Shown here one piece after another: positions 35,189 to 44,319 of a stretch of 64,000 bases of DNA (position 1 is its first letter; each line of letters starts with the position of its first letter). The translations under genes and the position numbers were made by a program. Under the pieces are notes generated by a model. The model did no database searches and had not been told where the DNA came from. It saw only the letters and a program-made list of their open reading frames with translations. The stretch comes from Deltaproteobacteria bacterium (GTDB lineage: Bacteria > UBA10199 > GCA-002796325 > JACPFF01), in contig JACPFF010000015.1 in NCBI GenBank assembly GCA_016183065.1, forward strand, positions 1-64,000. Reading direction: 5' to 3'.

Positions 35189-35583
35189 CCGGGTCTCAGA
35201 TGGTGACACTCGTGCTCGACGATCGTCCCCTCCGACTGATGGTGGCAACGACGTGGTCCGCGCGTCGACGCGGTCTCGCCTATCGCGCCTACGCCGATTG
35301 GAGCGGGTACGACGGACTCCTCCTCCACTTTCCCTTCCGGTGGTATTGGCCCGTCTGGATGGTCGGGATGCAGTTTCCGATTCAGCTTTATTGGTGCGTG
35401 GGGTCGCGGGTCATTGCCACCTCGCGTCCGCTCGATCCCGGCCACCCGTGGGCCCTGCACTGGCCTCCACAGGCGGTGGACCGTATCATTGAGCTGATGC
35501 GACCACCGGATGCAGTTGATGGAGCAGCGTCCGGATGGTCGGCACCATCGCGTCTTCGGCCAGCGCCGAAAACCGCACGATGA
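35185..35583 (+). CDS. DUF192 domain protein
   Basis: A 132-residue protein. The segment LMVATTWSARRRGLAYRAYADWSGYDGLLLHFPF, then WPVWMVGMQFPIQLYWC, matches DUF192, where the family reads ...R..GLMfR......GMLFvF......FWMknt.iPLDi.f. The usual FWMKNT is WPVWMVGM here. DUF192 proteins are small, often exported, of unsettled function and sometimes encoded near pilus genes. No signal peptide is present. The last 98 bases overlap the 3' end of mfd on the opposite strand, so the C-terminal 30 residues may be an extension. Confidence 0.7.
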   Translation: MTGSQMVTLVLDDRPLRLMVATTWSARRRGLAYRAYADWSGYDGLLLHFPFRWYWPVWMVGMQFPIQLYWCVGSRVIATSRPLDPGHPWALHWPPQAVDRIIELMRPPDAVDGAASGWSAPSRLRPAPKTAR

Positions 35584-38500
35584 AGGCCCCATCGGGCCGG
35601 AGTTGATAGCGCCCCGGATCCTCGGCCACCATGTGGAAGAGCTGTTGCGGATCGACGCACGTTGATTGATGGAAGCGGAGTCGCAAGGTCGTCCCCTGCA
35701 CGTGGAGTTGCTCGATCCGCAGGCGAATGGCCGCAATGCGGAGCGCGATAATCTGGATCAACTGGATCCCCGCCGGCGGGAGAGGGCCAAACCGGTCGAC
35801 CAGCTCCTCTTCTTGCGCGCTTAAGTCTTCTTCCGTGAGACAACTGGCGAGGCGTTTGTACCATCCGAGGCGGAGACTCTCGTCGGCGATGTAGGCGGAG
35901 GGGAGCATGGCGGCGATGGGGAGCGTCATGTCCGGGTCGATATCCTCCACCGTCTCCTCCCCGCGCAATTGGCGGATCGTCCGCTCCAGGAGGCGCGTGA
36001 AGAGTTCGTATCCGATCTCGGCAATATGCCCCGATTGTTGCGCGCCGAGCAGATTCCCGGCGCCGCGCAGTTCCAGATCGTGCATGGCGATGGAGAAACC
36101 GCTGCCGAGTTCGGTATAGCGTGCGAGGGTGGCGAGGCGGCGTTGTGCGATCGGCGTCATCCCTTCACCCGTGTGCATATCGGCATGCGCGGGGACGAGG
36201 AGATAGGCCGCCGCCTGGACATTCGAGCGCCCGACACGTCCGCGTATTTGATACAATTGCGCGAGCCCGAAGGTGTCGGCACGATTGACGATCAGCGTGT
36301 TTGCCGCCGGGATATCGAGACCCGCCTCAATGATGCTGGTGCAGAGGAGCAGATCGGCCTCCCGCTGGATGAAGTGCCGCATGGCGTCTTCGAGCGCGTG
36401 TTCCTCCATCTGCCCATGGGCCACGACCAGGCGTGCCTCCGGGACAATCCGCCGGAGATGGTCCTGCATCGAGGCAATCGTCTGCACGCGATTGTGGACA
36501 AAGAAGATTTGACCGCCGCGCGACAATTCCCGCACGATGGCCTCGCGAATGAGCCGGTCGTCGAAGGGGACAATATAGGTTCGGATGGCATGACGATCTG
36601 CCGGTGGTGTTTGGATGATCGAGACATCACGGAGGCCGGAGATCGCCATGTGGAGCGTGCGGGGGATCGGCGTGGCCGAGAGCGTCAGTGTGTCAACGGT
36701 CGCGCGGAGCTTGCGCAGGCGCTCTTTGTGCGCCACGCCAAAGCGTTGTTCTTCGTCGACGATCAGGAGCCCGAGCCGCGGGATCTGGATGTCGCGCTGG
36801 AACAGGCGGTGCGTCCCGATAATCATATCCACCGCGCCCTGTGCCAGATCTGCCACGACCGCCTGCTGTTCCGGGCGCGCACGAAAACGACTCAAGAGCT
36901 CGATGCGGATCGGCATGGAGGCAAATCGTGCGGAGAAGGTCTGAAAATGCTGAAACGCCAGGAGCGTGGTCGGACAGAGGAGGGCGACCTGTCGGCCATC
37001 GGCTGTGGCGCGGTAGGCGGCCCGCACAGCCACCTCGGTCTTTCCGTATCCCACGTCGCCGCAGATGAGTCGGTCCATCGGTTGCTCGGCCTGCATGTCC
37101 CGGAGCGTGTCCTCGATGGCCTGCCATTGATCGGGGGTTTCATCATAGGGAAAGGTCGCCTCGAATTCTTCGAGGGCGAGATCGCGACCGCGAAATGCGT
37201 AGCCCTTTTGCACGCGGCGCGCCGCGTAAATGCGGAGCAGTTCATGCGCCATGGTGCGGATGCTCTGCTGTACCTTCTGTCGGATGCGGTTCCACCGCGT
37301 GCCGCCGAGGCGGTCGACGTGCGGCGGATGTTCATTGGTGCCGAGGTATCGTTGCAGGAGGCCGAGTTGATAGACCGGGAGATAGAGTTTATCGCCCCCG
37401 AGATATTCGAGCTGCAAAAAATCGGTCTCCGCCATACCGGGGAGGATCATCGTTTCGAGGCCCACATATCGTCCGATGCCGTAGCGTTCATGCACGACAT
37501 GATCGCCGGCCGTCAGATCCTGAAAGGTGGTGAATGCCTCGCCGGAACGCACCGGCGGACGTGGGCGCTGGCCCATTTTGCGGCCGAACAGCTCCGCCTC
37601 CGTCACAAAGGCGAGGCCATCGTCTTCGCCGAGAAACCCCGCCGACAGGGCGCCGCGGGTCACGGCAATGGCCCCGCGCCGTGACGGTGAGTCGCCGGCC
37701 GTTGTCTCCAGCCCGTGCCAGCGCAGCAGATCGCACGTGCGATCTGCTGCGAGCGTCGTATGGCAGACGATCGTGCACCGGACGCGGGCCTCCAGCAGTT
37801 GTCGCAACGCGGTCATCACCGGCGTCAGCGGATCTGCGGTCGGATGCGCGATCTGCGCCTCTCCCCGCAGGTGATCCGTCGCCACGGTGTGCACGTCGAT
37901 CGCGGCGGCCGGCGGATCCACCAAGGTCTCGGCAAGCTGTGCGCAGGGGTGCCCCCTGAGCGCGCGTTCGCAGGCCTCCCACGCGAGCGCGGCATCGTCG
38001 ACCGGGAGTAACGCTGCGAGTACGGGTTCCTCTGCCGCGGCAGTCCGCAGTCGCGTATGGTAGGCGTGCGCCACCTGCAGCAATTGCTCGGGATCGCAGA
38101 GAGAGATCCCCATCGTGGCGGGGAGATAGTCGCACAGTGTGGCGCAGTGTTGATAGAGGAGCGGCAACGCGCTTTCAAGGATCGGCGTGCGACGTCCCAG
38201 CGCGATGGCCTCCTGGAGCACGCGGCGGGACGGAACCGGGATGTCCGCTGCATCGGCGCGTTCCTTGATCACGCGGAGGGCCTCTCGCTGGAGGTCCGGC
38301 GTAAACAGCACGGCCTCCGCAGGGCCAATGACCGCTTCGTGCCATGTCTCCTGGCTTCGTTGCGTTGCCGGATCGAACGTGCGCAGCGAGACCATGGTGT
38401 CCCCCTCCCATTCGATGCGCAGCGGGTGCTCGGCGCCCGGAGGCCAGCAATCGATGAGACTGCCACGACGCGCCAGGGTGCCGATATCTTCGACGAGCGG

Positions 38501-38968
38501 CATTGCGCAATAGCCTCCATCAGTCAGCCATTGCCGCATCGACTCCTGGTCCATGACCATCCCGGTCCGAAAGGTTTGTGTCTGCTGGAGAACGAGGCCG
38601 CGGGGTGGCACTGGCTGCAGGAGCGCGGTGACCGGGGCAATAATGGTGGCCGGTTGATGGGCGGTCAATCGGCACAAGACCGCCAGCCGAGACGCCTTTG
38701 CTTCGACCGAGAGTGGATGGCCGCGGTACGGAAGCTCGCCCGGTGGAAAGGCGCACACGGCCTCGTCGGTGGTCGTCCTGGCAAAAAACGCCAGATCGCC
38801 CATCAAGGCAGTGGCTGCGGTCTCATCCGGAACGACAATGAGCCGCTGTTGCGTTGGCGCAGCAGCATGCAGGGCCCCCAGCAGATAGGCCCGTGCCGAA
38901 CCGCGCAGGCCAAGAACCGTTGCAGGTGCACGTTGCAGTTGCGAGATGACCTCTTGCAATCGGGCCAT
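35486..38968 (-). CDS. mfd: Transcription-repair coupling factor
   Basis: An 1160-residue Mfd, normal length. An N-terminal UvrB-homology part (LAFFARTTTDEAVCAFPPGELPY), the RNA-polymerase-interacting domain (GDHVVHERYGIGRYVGLETM; LEYLGGDKLYLPVYQL), a RecG-like helicase (Walker A GDVGYGKTEVAVRAA, DEEQ box IVDEEQRFGVAHKE, SATPIPRTL, QIRGRVGRS), and the C-terminal TRCF domain (LRLGWYKRL). It removes stalled RNA polymerase and recruits UvrABC. It is encoded alone; its 3' end overlaps the DUF192 gene from the pilus operon by 98 bases in antisense. Confidence 0.97.
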   Translation of the reverse strand: MARLQEVISQLQRAPATVLGLRGSARAYLLGALHAAAPTQQRLIVVPDETAATALMGDLAFFARTTTDEAVCAFPPGELPYRGHPLSVEAKASRLAVLCRLTAHQPATIIAPVTALLQPVPPRGLVLQQTQTFRTGMVMDQESMRQWLTDGGYCAMPLVEDIGTLARRGSLIDCWPPGAEHPLRIEWEGDTMVSLRTFDPATQRSQETWHEAVIGPAEAVLFTPDLQREALRVIKERADAADIPVPSRRVLQEAIALGRRTPILESALPLLYQHCATLCDYLPATMGISLCDPEQLLQVAHAYHTRLRTAAAEEPVLAALLPVDDAALAWEACERALRGHPCAQLAETLVDPPAAAIDVHTVATDHLRGEAQIAHPTADPLTPVMTALRQLLEARVRCTIVCHTTLAADRTCDLLRWHGLETTAGDSPSRRGAIAVTRGALSAGFLGEDDGLAFVTEAELFGRKMGQRPRPPVRSGEAFTTFQDLTAGDHVVHERYGIGRYVGLETMILPGMAETDFLQLEYLGGDKLYLPVYQLGLLQRYLGTNEHPPHVDRLGGTRWNRIRQKVQQSIRTMAHELLRIYAARRVQKGYAFRGRDLALEEFEATFPYDETPDQWQAIEDTLRDMQAEQPMDRLICGDVGYGKTEVAVRAAYRATADGRQVALLCPTTLLAFQHFQTFSARFASMPIRIELLSRFRARPEQQAVVADLAQGAVDMIIGTHRLFQRDIQIPRLGLLIVDEEQRFGVAHKERLRKLRATVDTLTLSATPIPRTLHMAISGLRDVSIIQTPPADRHAIRTYIVPFDDRLIREAIVRELSRGGQIFFVHNRVQTIASMQDHLRRIVPEARLVVAHGQMEEHALEDAMRHFIQREADLLLCTSIIEAGLDIPAANTLIVNRADTFGLAQLYQIRGRVGRSNVQAAAYLLVPAHADMHTGEGMTPIAQRRLATLARYTELGSGFSIAMHDLELRGAGNLLGAQQSGHIAEIGYELFTRLLERTIRQLRGEETVEDIDPDMTLPIAAMLPSAYIADESLRLGWYKRLASCLTEEDLSAQEEELVDRFGPLPPAGIQLIQIIALRIAAIRLRIEQLHVQGTTLRLRFHQSTCVDPQQLFHMVAEDPGRYQLRPDGAFIVRFSALAEDAMVPTIRTLLHQLHPVVASAQ

Positions 38969-39135
38969 GGCGCCCTCCAGTGCGGGATTTGTGCGCGAAA
39001 GTCAACAGGGCAAACTCGAACGTCCGCGTCGTGCAAAACCCCGCAATGACTTGACAAGTGGTCGGTTCTTGGTCCATTAGCCGCGCATTCTGCGTGTGAA
39101 GTGGCCGGGAGATCTCCTGCACGGCACGCAGTCAT

Positions 39136-39206
39136 TCGGGGATCGTCTAACGGTAGGACCGCGGACTCTGACTCCGCTAGTCTAGGTTCGAATCCTAGTC
39201 CCCGAG
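39136..39206 (+). tRNA. tRNA-Gln (CTG)
   Basis: A cloverleaf with acceptor TCGGGGA pairing with TCCCCGA and discriminator G. The anticodon stem GCGGA/TCCGC surrounds loop CTCTGAC, giving anticodon CTG (glutamine). The T-arm contains GGTTCGAATCC. CCA is not encoded. A discriminator G and a weak first acceptor pair are usual for tRNA-Gln. Confidence 0.93.
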
Positions 39207-39533
39207 CACCGGTGATGCCTCAACCGGGGGTGGGGGATCCCACAATCCCCGATCACGACCGTAGGAGACGACCGAAAGAAACGCTTGCCATCTGTGGCTA
39301 TCCGGGCTACACATGCTGTCACGCAGAGGATGCGGGTAGTAATGGTGGTTTGGAACGGTATGTCAAAAGCGGTGTTCTTTGCTTCTTTTCTTCTGTTTTG
39401 AATCACAGCAAAAAGCCAGATTTCGAGCCATTGCGGCCGTCGTGTGTCCGTACCTGTTGTCCGTGACACATTCGATGGGCGCGTTCAATCGGCGGCCGCG
39501 TTTTGCGGTGCGCCCATAGAGTAAGGATGTCAT
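39207..39533. other. Intergenic region without a recognisable gene
   Basis: This stretch of 327 bases between tRNA-Gln and rhlE shows no open frame with a ribosome-binding site and no strong palindrome. It must hold the rhlE promoter, but no clear -35/-10 pair stands out. The short-frame composition is ordinary. Confidence 0.5.
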
Positions 39534-40817
39534 ATGGAGCAACACACATTTCATGGGCTGAAGCTTGCGGAGCCCATCTGTAAGGCCCTGCAGGGAGAGG
39601 GCTATGAGCACCCGACGCCGATCCAGTTGGCCGCGATTCCCCATTTGCTGGCAGGTCGCGATCTCATCGGCTGTGCGCGGACCGGTACCGGCAAGACCGC
39701 AGCCTTTGCGCTGCCAATGCTTCAGCAGCTCTCGACCACACAGAAAAAAATCCCGCCCCGGGGTGCCCGCGCGCTCATTCTCACGCCGACCCGCGAGTTG
39801 GCCGTGCAGGTGGGCGAAAGCTTCAGGACCTACGGCCGGTATCTGCGCATCGATCATGCGCTCGTGTTTGGCGGCGTGGGGCAGGGCCCGCAGGTCAAGG
39901 CATTGCGGCGTGGTGTTGATGTGTTGGTTGCCACGCCTGGACGCCTGCTCGATTTGATCAATCAGGGGCATGCCAGTCTTGCGCAGATCGAGATTTTTGT
40001 CCTCGATGAAGCCGACCGGATGCTCGATATGGGGTTCCTCCCCGATATTAAGAAGGTCATTGCCATGCTGCCGGCCAAGCGTCAGACGCTCCTCTTTTCC
40101 GCGACCATGGCGCCCGCGATATTGAAACTTGCCGAGGGATTGCTGGTCGATCCCGTCAAGGTGGCGGTGGATCCGCCCGCGTCCACGTTGACGCAGATTG
40201 ATGAACGCGTCCTCTTTGTCGATGAAGGGAACAAGCGGGCCCTGCTGTCGGAACTGCTCAAATCCGAGGAGATCACCCGTGCGCTCGTTTTTACGCGGAC
40301 AAAACACGGTGCCAATCGCTTGGTGAAGCAGCTGGAGAAGTCGGACATCGCCGCGCGGGCCATTCACGGCAATAAGTCGCAAACCGCGCGCATGGCGGCA
40401 TTGCAGGATTTTCGCACAGGGCGTTGCCGACTGCTGGTGGCCACCGACGTGGCTGCGCGGGGCATCGATGTGGACGGCATTACGCACGTGATCAACTACG
40501 ACCTCCCAAATGAACCCGAGAGTTATGTGCATCGCATCGGCCGTACGGCGCGGGCAGGGGCATCCGGGATCGCGCTTTCGTTTTGTGGCGGGAGCGAGCG
40601 GCCCTTTTTGCGCGATATCGAGCGGTTGCTCAAACGGTCCGTTCCCGTCTGCAAGGACCATCCGTTTCATGCGTCGGGCATTGCGAATACGCGTGGTGGA
40701 ACGAGTGGGGGTGCGAAAATCACCGCACAACGGAACGGGTGGGGTGCCCATCGGCGACAGCGCACGTGTCCCCGATATGGCTGTGGAAGACGCGGACGAT
40801 TGGGCGCGGCCAAGTAA
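39534..40817 (+). CDS. rhlE: DEAD-box RNA helicase (RhlE-type)
   Basis: A 427-residue ATP-dependent RNA helicase. Q motif YEHPTPIQLAAIPHLL, motif I ARTGTGKTAAF, Ia PTRELAVQV, II VLDEADRMLDMGF, III LFSATM, IV ALVFTRTKHGANRLV, V ATDVAARGIDVDGI, VI HRIGRTARAG. The short basic C-terminal tail is RhlE-like. It unwinds RNA in ribosome assembly or mRNA turnover. Transcribed alone; the next gene is 120 bases on with its own promoter. Confidence 0.93.
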   Translation: MEQHTFHGLKLAEPICKALQGEGYEHPTPIQLAAIPHLLAGRDLIGCARTGTGKTAAFALPMLQQLSTTQKKIPPRGARALILTPTRELAVQVGESFRTYGRYLRIDHALVFGGVGQGPQVKALRRGVDVLVATPGRLLDLINQGHASLAQIEIFVLDEADRMLDMGFLPDIKKVIAMLPAKRQTLLFSATMAPAILKLAEGLLVDPVKVAVDPPASTLTQIDERVLFVDEGNKRALLSELLKSEEITRALVFTRTKHGANRLVKQLEKSDIAARAIHGNKSQTARMAALQDFRTGRCRLLVATDVAARGIDVDGITHVINYDLPNEPESYVHRIGRTARAGASGIALSFCGGSERPFLRDIERLLKRSVPVCKDHPFHASGIANTRGGTSGGAKITAQRNGWGAHRRQRTCPRYGCGRRGRLGAAK

Positions 40818-40888
40818 AGCGCACGGTTTCCCATCCATAGCGACACCGCAGCCTGGGAATGTCTTCTTTCCTCACGAATGTATTTTCG

Positions 40889-40917
40889 TTGACAGTCGGG
40901 TGCTGTAATCATATATC
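40889..40917 (+). promoter_or_regulatory. Sigma-70-type promoter for the Rrf2/nos genes
   Basis: TTGACA at 40889-40894, then 17 bases, then TATATC at 40912-40917. The start of the regulator gene is 24 bases downstream, so the transcript leader would be short. Binding by the Rrf2 protein itself to this region is plausible by analogy with NsrR and IscR autoregulation. Confidence 0.55.
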
Positions 40918-40940
40918 GACATGCGATTAGGTGGTTACAG

Positions 40941-41333
40941 ATGCTCTCCAAAACGAGTCTGCAGATCATCAAGGCCCTTGTGGAGTTGGCGCACCTGCCG
41001 CAGGGGCAGTCCGCAGGGGCGGCAAGGGTTGCCAAACGTATTCGGGCGCCGCAGAACTATCTGGGAAAAATGCTGCAGCAGCTCTCGCATAAAGGATTGG
41101 TCGTTTCGAAAAAAGGATTTGGCGGCGGCTTTCGACTCGCGAAATCTCCGGCGAAGATTCGGCTCTTTGATGTGATTAACCCGATTGACGACGTCGGCCG
41201 TTGGGACAGTTGTTTCCTGGGTCGCAAGCACTGCTCCGAAAAAAATGCCTGTCAGGTCCATCATCAATGGTCGGTGGTTCATCGGGGATATATGCATTTT
41301 CTCAAAAACGTCACGTTGGCCGATTTGATGTAA
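40941..41333 (+). CDS. Rrf2-family regulator (NsrR/IscR-like)
   Basis: A 130-residue Rrf2 protein. It has a winged helix with recognition region AKRIRAPQNYLGKMLQQLSHKGLV and wing SKKGFGGGFRLA, then three Cys spaced C-X6-C-X5-C (SCFLGRKHC, SEKNAC), the ligands for an Fe-S cluster. NsrR senses nitric oxide and IscR senses Fe-S supply. The position directly upstream of the N2O reductase genes favours an NO-responsive role. AGGTGG lies six bases before the ATG. Only 22 bases separate it from the cytochrome gene, so it is probably co-transcribed with nos. Confidence 0.85.
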   Translation: MLSKTSLQIIKALVELAHLPQGQSAGAARVAKRIRAPQNYLGKMLQQLSHKGLVVSKKGFGGGFRLAKSPAKIRLFDVINPIDDVGRWDSCFLGRKHCSEKNACQVHHQWSVVHRGYMHFLKNVTLADLM

Positions 41334-41355
41334 TCGACAGAAACAGGAGGGATCG

Positions 41356-41814
41356 ATGAAGGCAAAGAGTGTATCGATGGTGGGCGCGCTGTTAGCGCTG
41401 ATACCCCTGACGGCCTGCAATCCGCAAAAGGACTCGCCACAATCGACATCCGAGGCGGCACCAGTGACCAGTAGGGGTGTCGGGCCAATCACCAGTGTGG
41501 CGTTAGGGGCGCTCGATTCCCAGAAGGCCGCACGCGGCGAAAAACTGTTTCAGGAAAAATGCAGTGCCTGTCACAAATTCGAGGAAAAATATGTCGGTCC
41601 CGCACTGGCGGGAGTGACGACACGCCGTTCTCCCGCATGGATCATGAACATGATCCTGAATCCCGAAGAGATGACCAAAAGCGATCCAATCGCCAAGGAA
41701 TTATTGGCGACGCATTTCACCCAGATGACCTTTCAAAACGTGTCACAAGATGACGCCAGGGCCATTCTGGAGTTTTTCCGACAACACGATGCTCCGTCGG
41801 GAGGAAAGGAATGA
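41356..41814 (+). CDS. Lipoprotein c-type cytochrome of the nos cluster
   Basis: A 152-residue lipoprotein (lipobox PLTAC, modified Cys about residue 22) with one class I haem c site CSACH after ARGEKLFQEK and a Met ligand in THFTQMTF. It ends in the usual helix DARAILEFFRQHD. It resembles small monohaem cytochromes encoded next to clade II nosZ and is the likely electron donor to N2O reductase in the periplasm. A strong GGAGGGA ribosome-binding site precedes it; the stop overlaps the nosZ ATG. Confidence 0.88.
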   Translation: MKAKSVSMVGALLALIPLTACNPQKDSPQSTSEAAPVTSRGVGPITSVALGALDSQKAARGEKLFQEKCSACHKFEEKYVGPALAGVTTRRSPAWIMNMILNPEEMTKSDPIAKELLATHFTQMTFQNVSQDDARAILEFFRQHDAPSGGKE

Positions 41815-43712
41815 AAACATATCTACTCGTGTTTGCGGCGCTTTGCTGCATTGGTGCCTGCGGTCGGTCGATGTCCGACGAGAACATTCTGGCAATAGAT
41901 GCCGCGGAAAAGGTGTATGTTGCCCCGGGCGAAAAAGATGAGTTTTATTGGTTCATGTCCGGCGGGTATAGCGGGCAAGTGACCGTCTACGGCATTCCAT
42001 CGGGTCGACTGCTCAAGACCATCCCGGTCTTCTCCCAGTTTCCGGAAAACGGCTATGGATATGAGGAAGAGACCAAGGAGATGTTGATGACGTCGCATGG
42101 CCATGTGGTGTGGGGCGACGCGCATCATCCGGAGGTCTCGCTGACCCGTGGCGAACAGGATGGCCGCTGGCTCTTCATCAATGAAAATAATACCCCGCGC
42201 ATTGCCCGTATCGATTTGCGGCGCTTTGAGACCGCGGAAATCATCGAAATCCCCAATGCCGCGGGGAATCATGCCTCCCCATTCTTGACGGAAAATACCG
42301 AATACCTCATGGCCGCGACCCGGTTTTCGGTCCCGGTGCCACAACGAGACGTGCCGATTGCAAGTGCCAAGGAGGGGACCTTCAAAGGGACGATCTCCAT
42401 GGTCAAGGTCGATGGGGACACAGGGGAGATGAGTCTGGCCTTGCAGGTGTTGGTCCCTGGTTTCAACTACGACATCTCGCATTGCGGCAAAGGCCCGTCA
42501 CACGATTGGTGTTTTTTCAGTACCTATAATACGGAGCAGGCCTACAAGATGCTCGAGATCGAGGCCTCGCAAAACGACAAAGACTATACGCTCGCCTTCA
42601 ACTGGGTCCTGGCGGAACAATGTGTCGATGACGGGAAGGCGAAAGCTTTTCCCGGCGTGTATTATCACAACGTGCATCCGAGTAATCATGCCGTGGTGTC
42701 GGAAAAACAGAGTGGTGTCACAATGCTCGATCCGGTGGATTGTCCCGGCATGTTGTTTTTTCTCCCGACACCCAAGAGTCCGCACGGGACCGATGTCGAT
42801 CCCTCCGGCGAATATATTGTCAGTGGCGGCAAATTGGCGACCGTCATTCCGGTCCATTCCTTCAAAAAATTCGCGCAGGCCATTACCGATCCCGGCAACA
42901 TCATCACGTCCATTGAGGGGATTCCGGTGCTGAAATACGCATCGACGCTGGCGGGTGAGGTGGAAAAACCGTGTCTCGGTCCACTGCATACCGAGTTCGA
43001 TGGCAACGGATATGCCTATACGTCCTGTTTTATCAGTTCGGAAGTGATCAAGTGGAAACTGGGGACGTGGGAGGTCGTGGATCGTATTCCGGCGTACTAC
43101 AGCATTGGCCATCTCAGTATTGCCGGTGGCGATTCGTCCAAGCCGATTGGGAAATATCTCCTCTCGCTCAACAAGATCACGAAAGACCGCTATTTGCCGG
43201 TCGGGCCGGAATTAAGCCAGAGTGCACAGCTGTACGATATCAGCGGCAGGAAAATGCAGTTGCTCCTCGATTTTCCAACGACGGGAGAGCCGCACTACGC
43301 ACAAGGGGTTCCCGCCTCGCTCATTGCGGACAAGGTCGAAAAAATCTTCCCTCTCGATGAGAACAATCACCCCTCTGCGACCAAGAAAGAGGCAGACGCA
43401 CGCGTGGAACGCGATGGGCAGACGGTCCATGTCTACATGACGTCGATCCGGTCCCATTTCAAACCGGATACCGTGGACGTCAAGGTGGGCGATAGGGTCT
43501 ATTTCCATATTACGAACCTCGAGCAGGATTATGACATCGACCACGGCTTTGCCATTTTTGGCGCGGGGGCCCCGAACCTCCTCATTATGCCGGGCGAAAC
43601 CAAAACCATTCAGTACCAGGCGTCGAAACCGGGCATCTATCCTTTTTACTGTACCGACTTTTGCTCGGCCCTGCATCAGGAGATGCAACAGTATCTGCGG
43701 GTGACCCCGTAG
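41811..43712 (+). CDS. nosZ: Nitrous-oxide reductase, clade II
   Basis: A 633-residue enzyme that reduces N2O to N2. A lipoprotein signal with lipobox IGAC replaces the twin-arginine signal of clade I NosZ. CuZ-site histidines lie in WGDAHHPEVSLT, in HNVHPSNHAV and around SPHGTDVDPSGEYI. The C-terminal cupredoxin domain has the CuA motif FYCTDFCSALHQEMQQY, with the further His in DIDHGF. All ligands appear intact. It is coupled to the cytochrome gene by ATGA and followed by a nosB-like gene, nosL, nosD, nosF and nosY. Confidence 0.96.
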   Translation: MKTYLLVFAALCCIGACGRSMSDENILAIDAAEKVYVAPGEKDEFYWFMSGGYSGQVTVYGIPSGRLLKTIPVFSQFPENGYGYEEETKEMLMTSHGHVVWGDAHHPEVSLTRGEQDGRWLFINENNTPRIARIDLRRFETAEIIEIPNAAGNHASPFLTENTEYLMAATRFSVPVPQRDVPIASAKEGTFKGTISMVKVDGDTGEMSLALQVLVPGFNYDISHCGKGPSHDWCFFSTYNTEQAYKMLEIEASQNDKDYTLAFNWVLAEQCVDDGKAKAFPGVYYHNVHPSNHAVVSEKQSGVTMLDPVDCPGMLFFLPTPKSPHGTDVDPSGEYIVSGGKLATVIPVHSFKKFAQAITDPGNIITSIEGIPVLKYASTLAGEVEKPCLGPLHTEFDGNGYAYTSCFISSEVIKWKLGTWEVVDRIPAYYSIGHLSIAGGDSSKPIGKYLLSLNKITKDRYLPVGPELSQSAQLYDISGRKMQLLLDFPTTGEPHYAQGVPASLIADKVEKIFPLDENNHPSATKKEADARVERDGQTVHVYMTSIRSHFKPDTVDVKVGDRVYFHITNLEQDYDIDHGFAIFGAGAPNLLIMPGETKTIQYQASKPGIYPFYCTDFCSALHQEMQQYLRVTP

Positions 43713-43722
43713 CGGGCAGGCC

Positions 43723-44319
43723 ATGATGCAGAGACTCTCTCGGCGCAATCGGATGTTGGTTCTTGCCATTGGGGGCATGTTGGTTGCGATCTATTGTGTA
43801 CCCATCTGGAGCATCCATCTGGTTGCGCCGCAATATCCGGAAGGATTGGGGATGTATCTGTGGGCCGGGAAGATCACGGGACACGGTCCGTATGATCTGC
43901 AAAACATCAATCTCCTCAATCACTACATCGGGATGGCCCCGATTGTGGAAGCCTCGATCCCGGAGTTCCTTTTTATGCCCTACATCCTCGGCTATATGGT
44001 CGCCGGTGCCGTGGCGACGTTTTGGTACCCGCGTCGCTTTATGGTCTATCTTGGCATGATCAATCTGCTCCTGGTGGGTCTTGCCAGCTTCTATGATTTC
44101 TGGCGATGGGAATACAACTATGGCCACAATCTGAATCCCGAAGCCCCGATTTCCATTCCGGGCATGGCGTATCAACCACCGCTCCTCGGTTGCAAACAGC
44201 TCCTCAATATTACCTCATGCAGCTGGCCCCATGTCGGTGGCATTCTGCTCTGTGTGGTTGGCCTGGGACTCTCTTTTATACTGGTCACCGAATATGTACA
44301 ACGCAAGAGCAATGTCTAA
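43723..44319 (+). CDS. Multi-span membrane protein of the nos cluster (NosB-like)
   Basis: A 198-residue protein with four or five membrane spans (MLVLAIGGMLVAIYCVPIW; YILGYMVAGAVATFWY; LGMINLLLVGLASF; a C-terminal span before TEYVQRKSNV) and conserved-looking loops YLWAGKITGHGPYDLQNINL and FWRWEYNYGHNLNPEAPI. Clade II clusters characteristically carry such a gene, named nosB, right after nosZ. Its role may be electron transfer or copper-site maturation, but it is unproven. Confidence 0.7.
   Translation: MMQRLSRRNRMLVLAIGGMLVAIYCVPIWSIHLVAPQYPEGLGMYLWAGKITGHGPYDLQNINLLNHYIGMAPIVEASIPEFLFMPYILGYMVAGAVATFWYPRRFMVYLGMINLLLVGLASFYDFWRWEYNYGHNLNPEAPISIPGMAYQPPLLGCKQLLNITSCSWPHVGGILLCVVGLGLSFILVTEYVQRKSNV

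Noticed and set aside
35969-37684. Plus-strand open frame of 571 codons
   Set aside because: Lies wholly antisense to mfd, whose motifs are all in order.
39363-40838. Minus-strand open frame of 491 codons
   Set aside because: Antisense to rhlE with its complete DEAD-box motifs.
40818-40940. FNR box in front of the nos genes
   Set aside because: No TTGAT-N4-ATCAA sequence could be found in the gap; control by the FNR-type protein remains inference.
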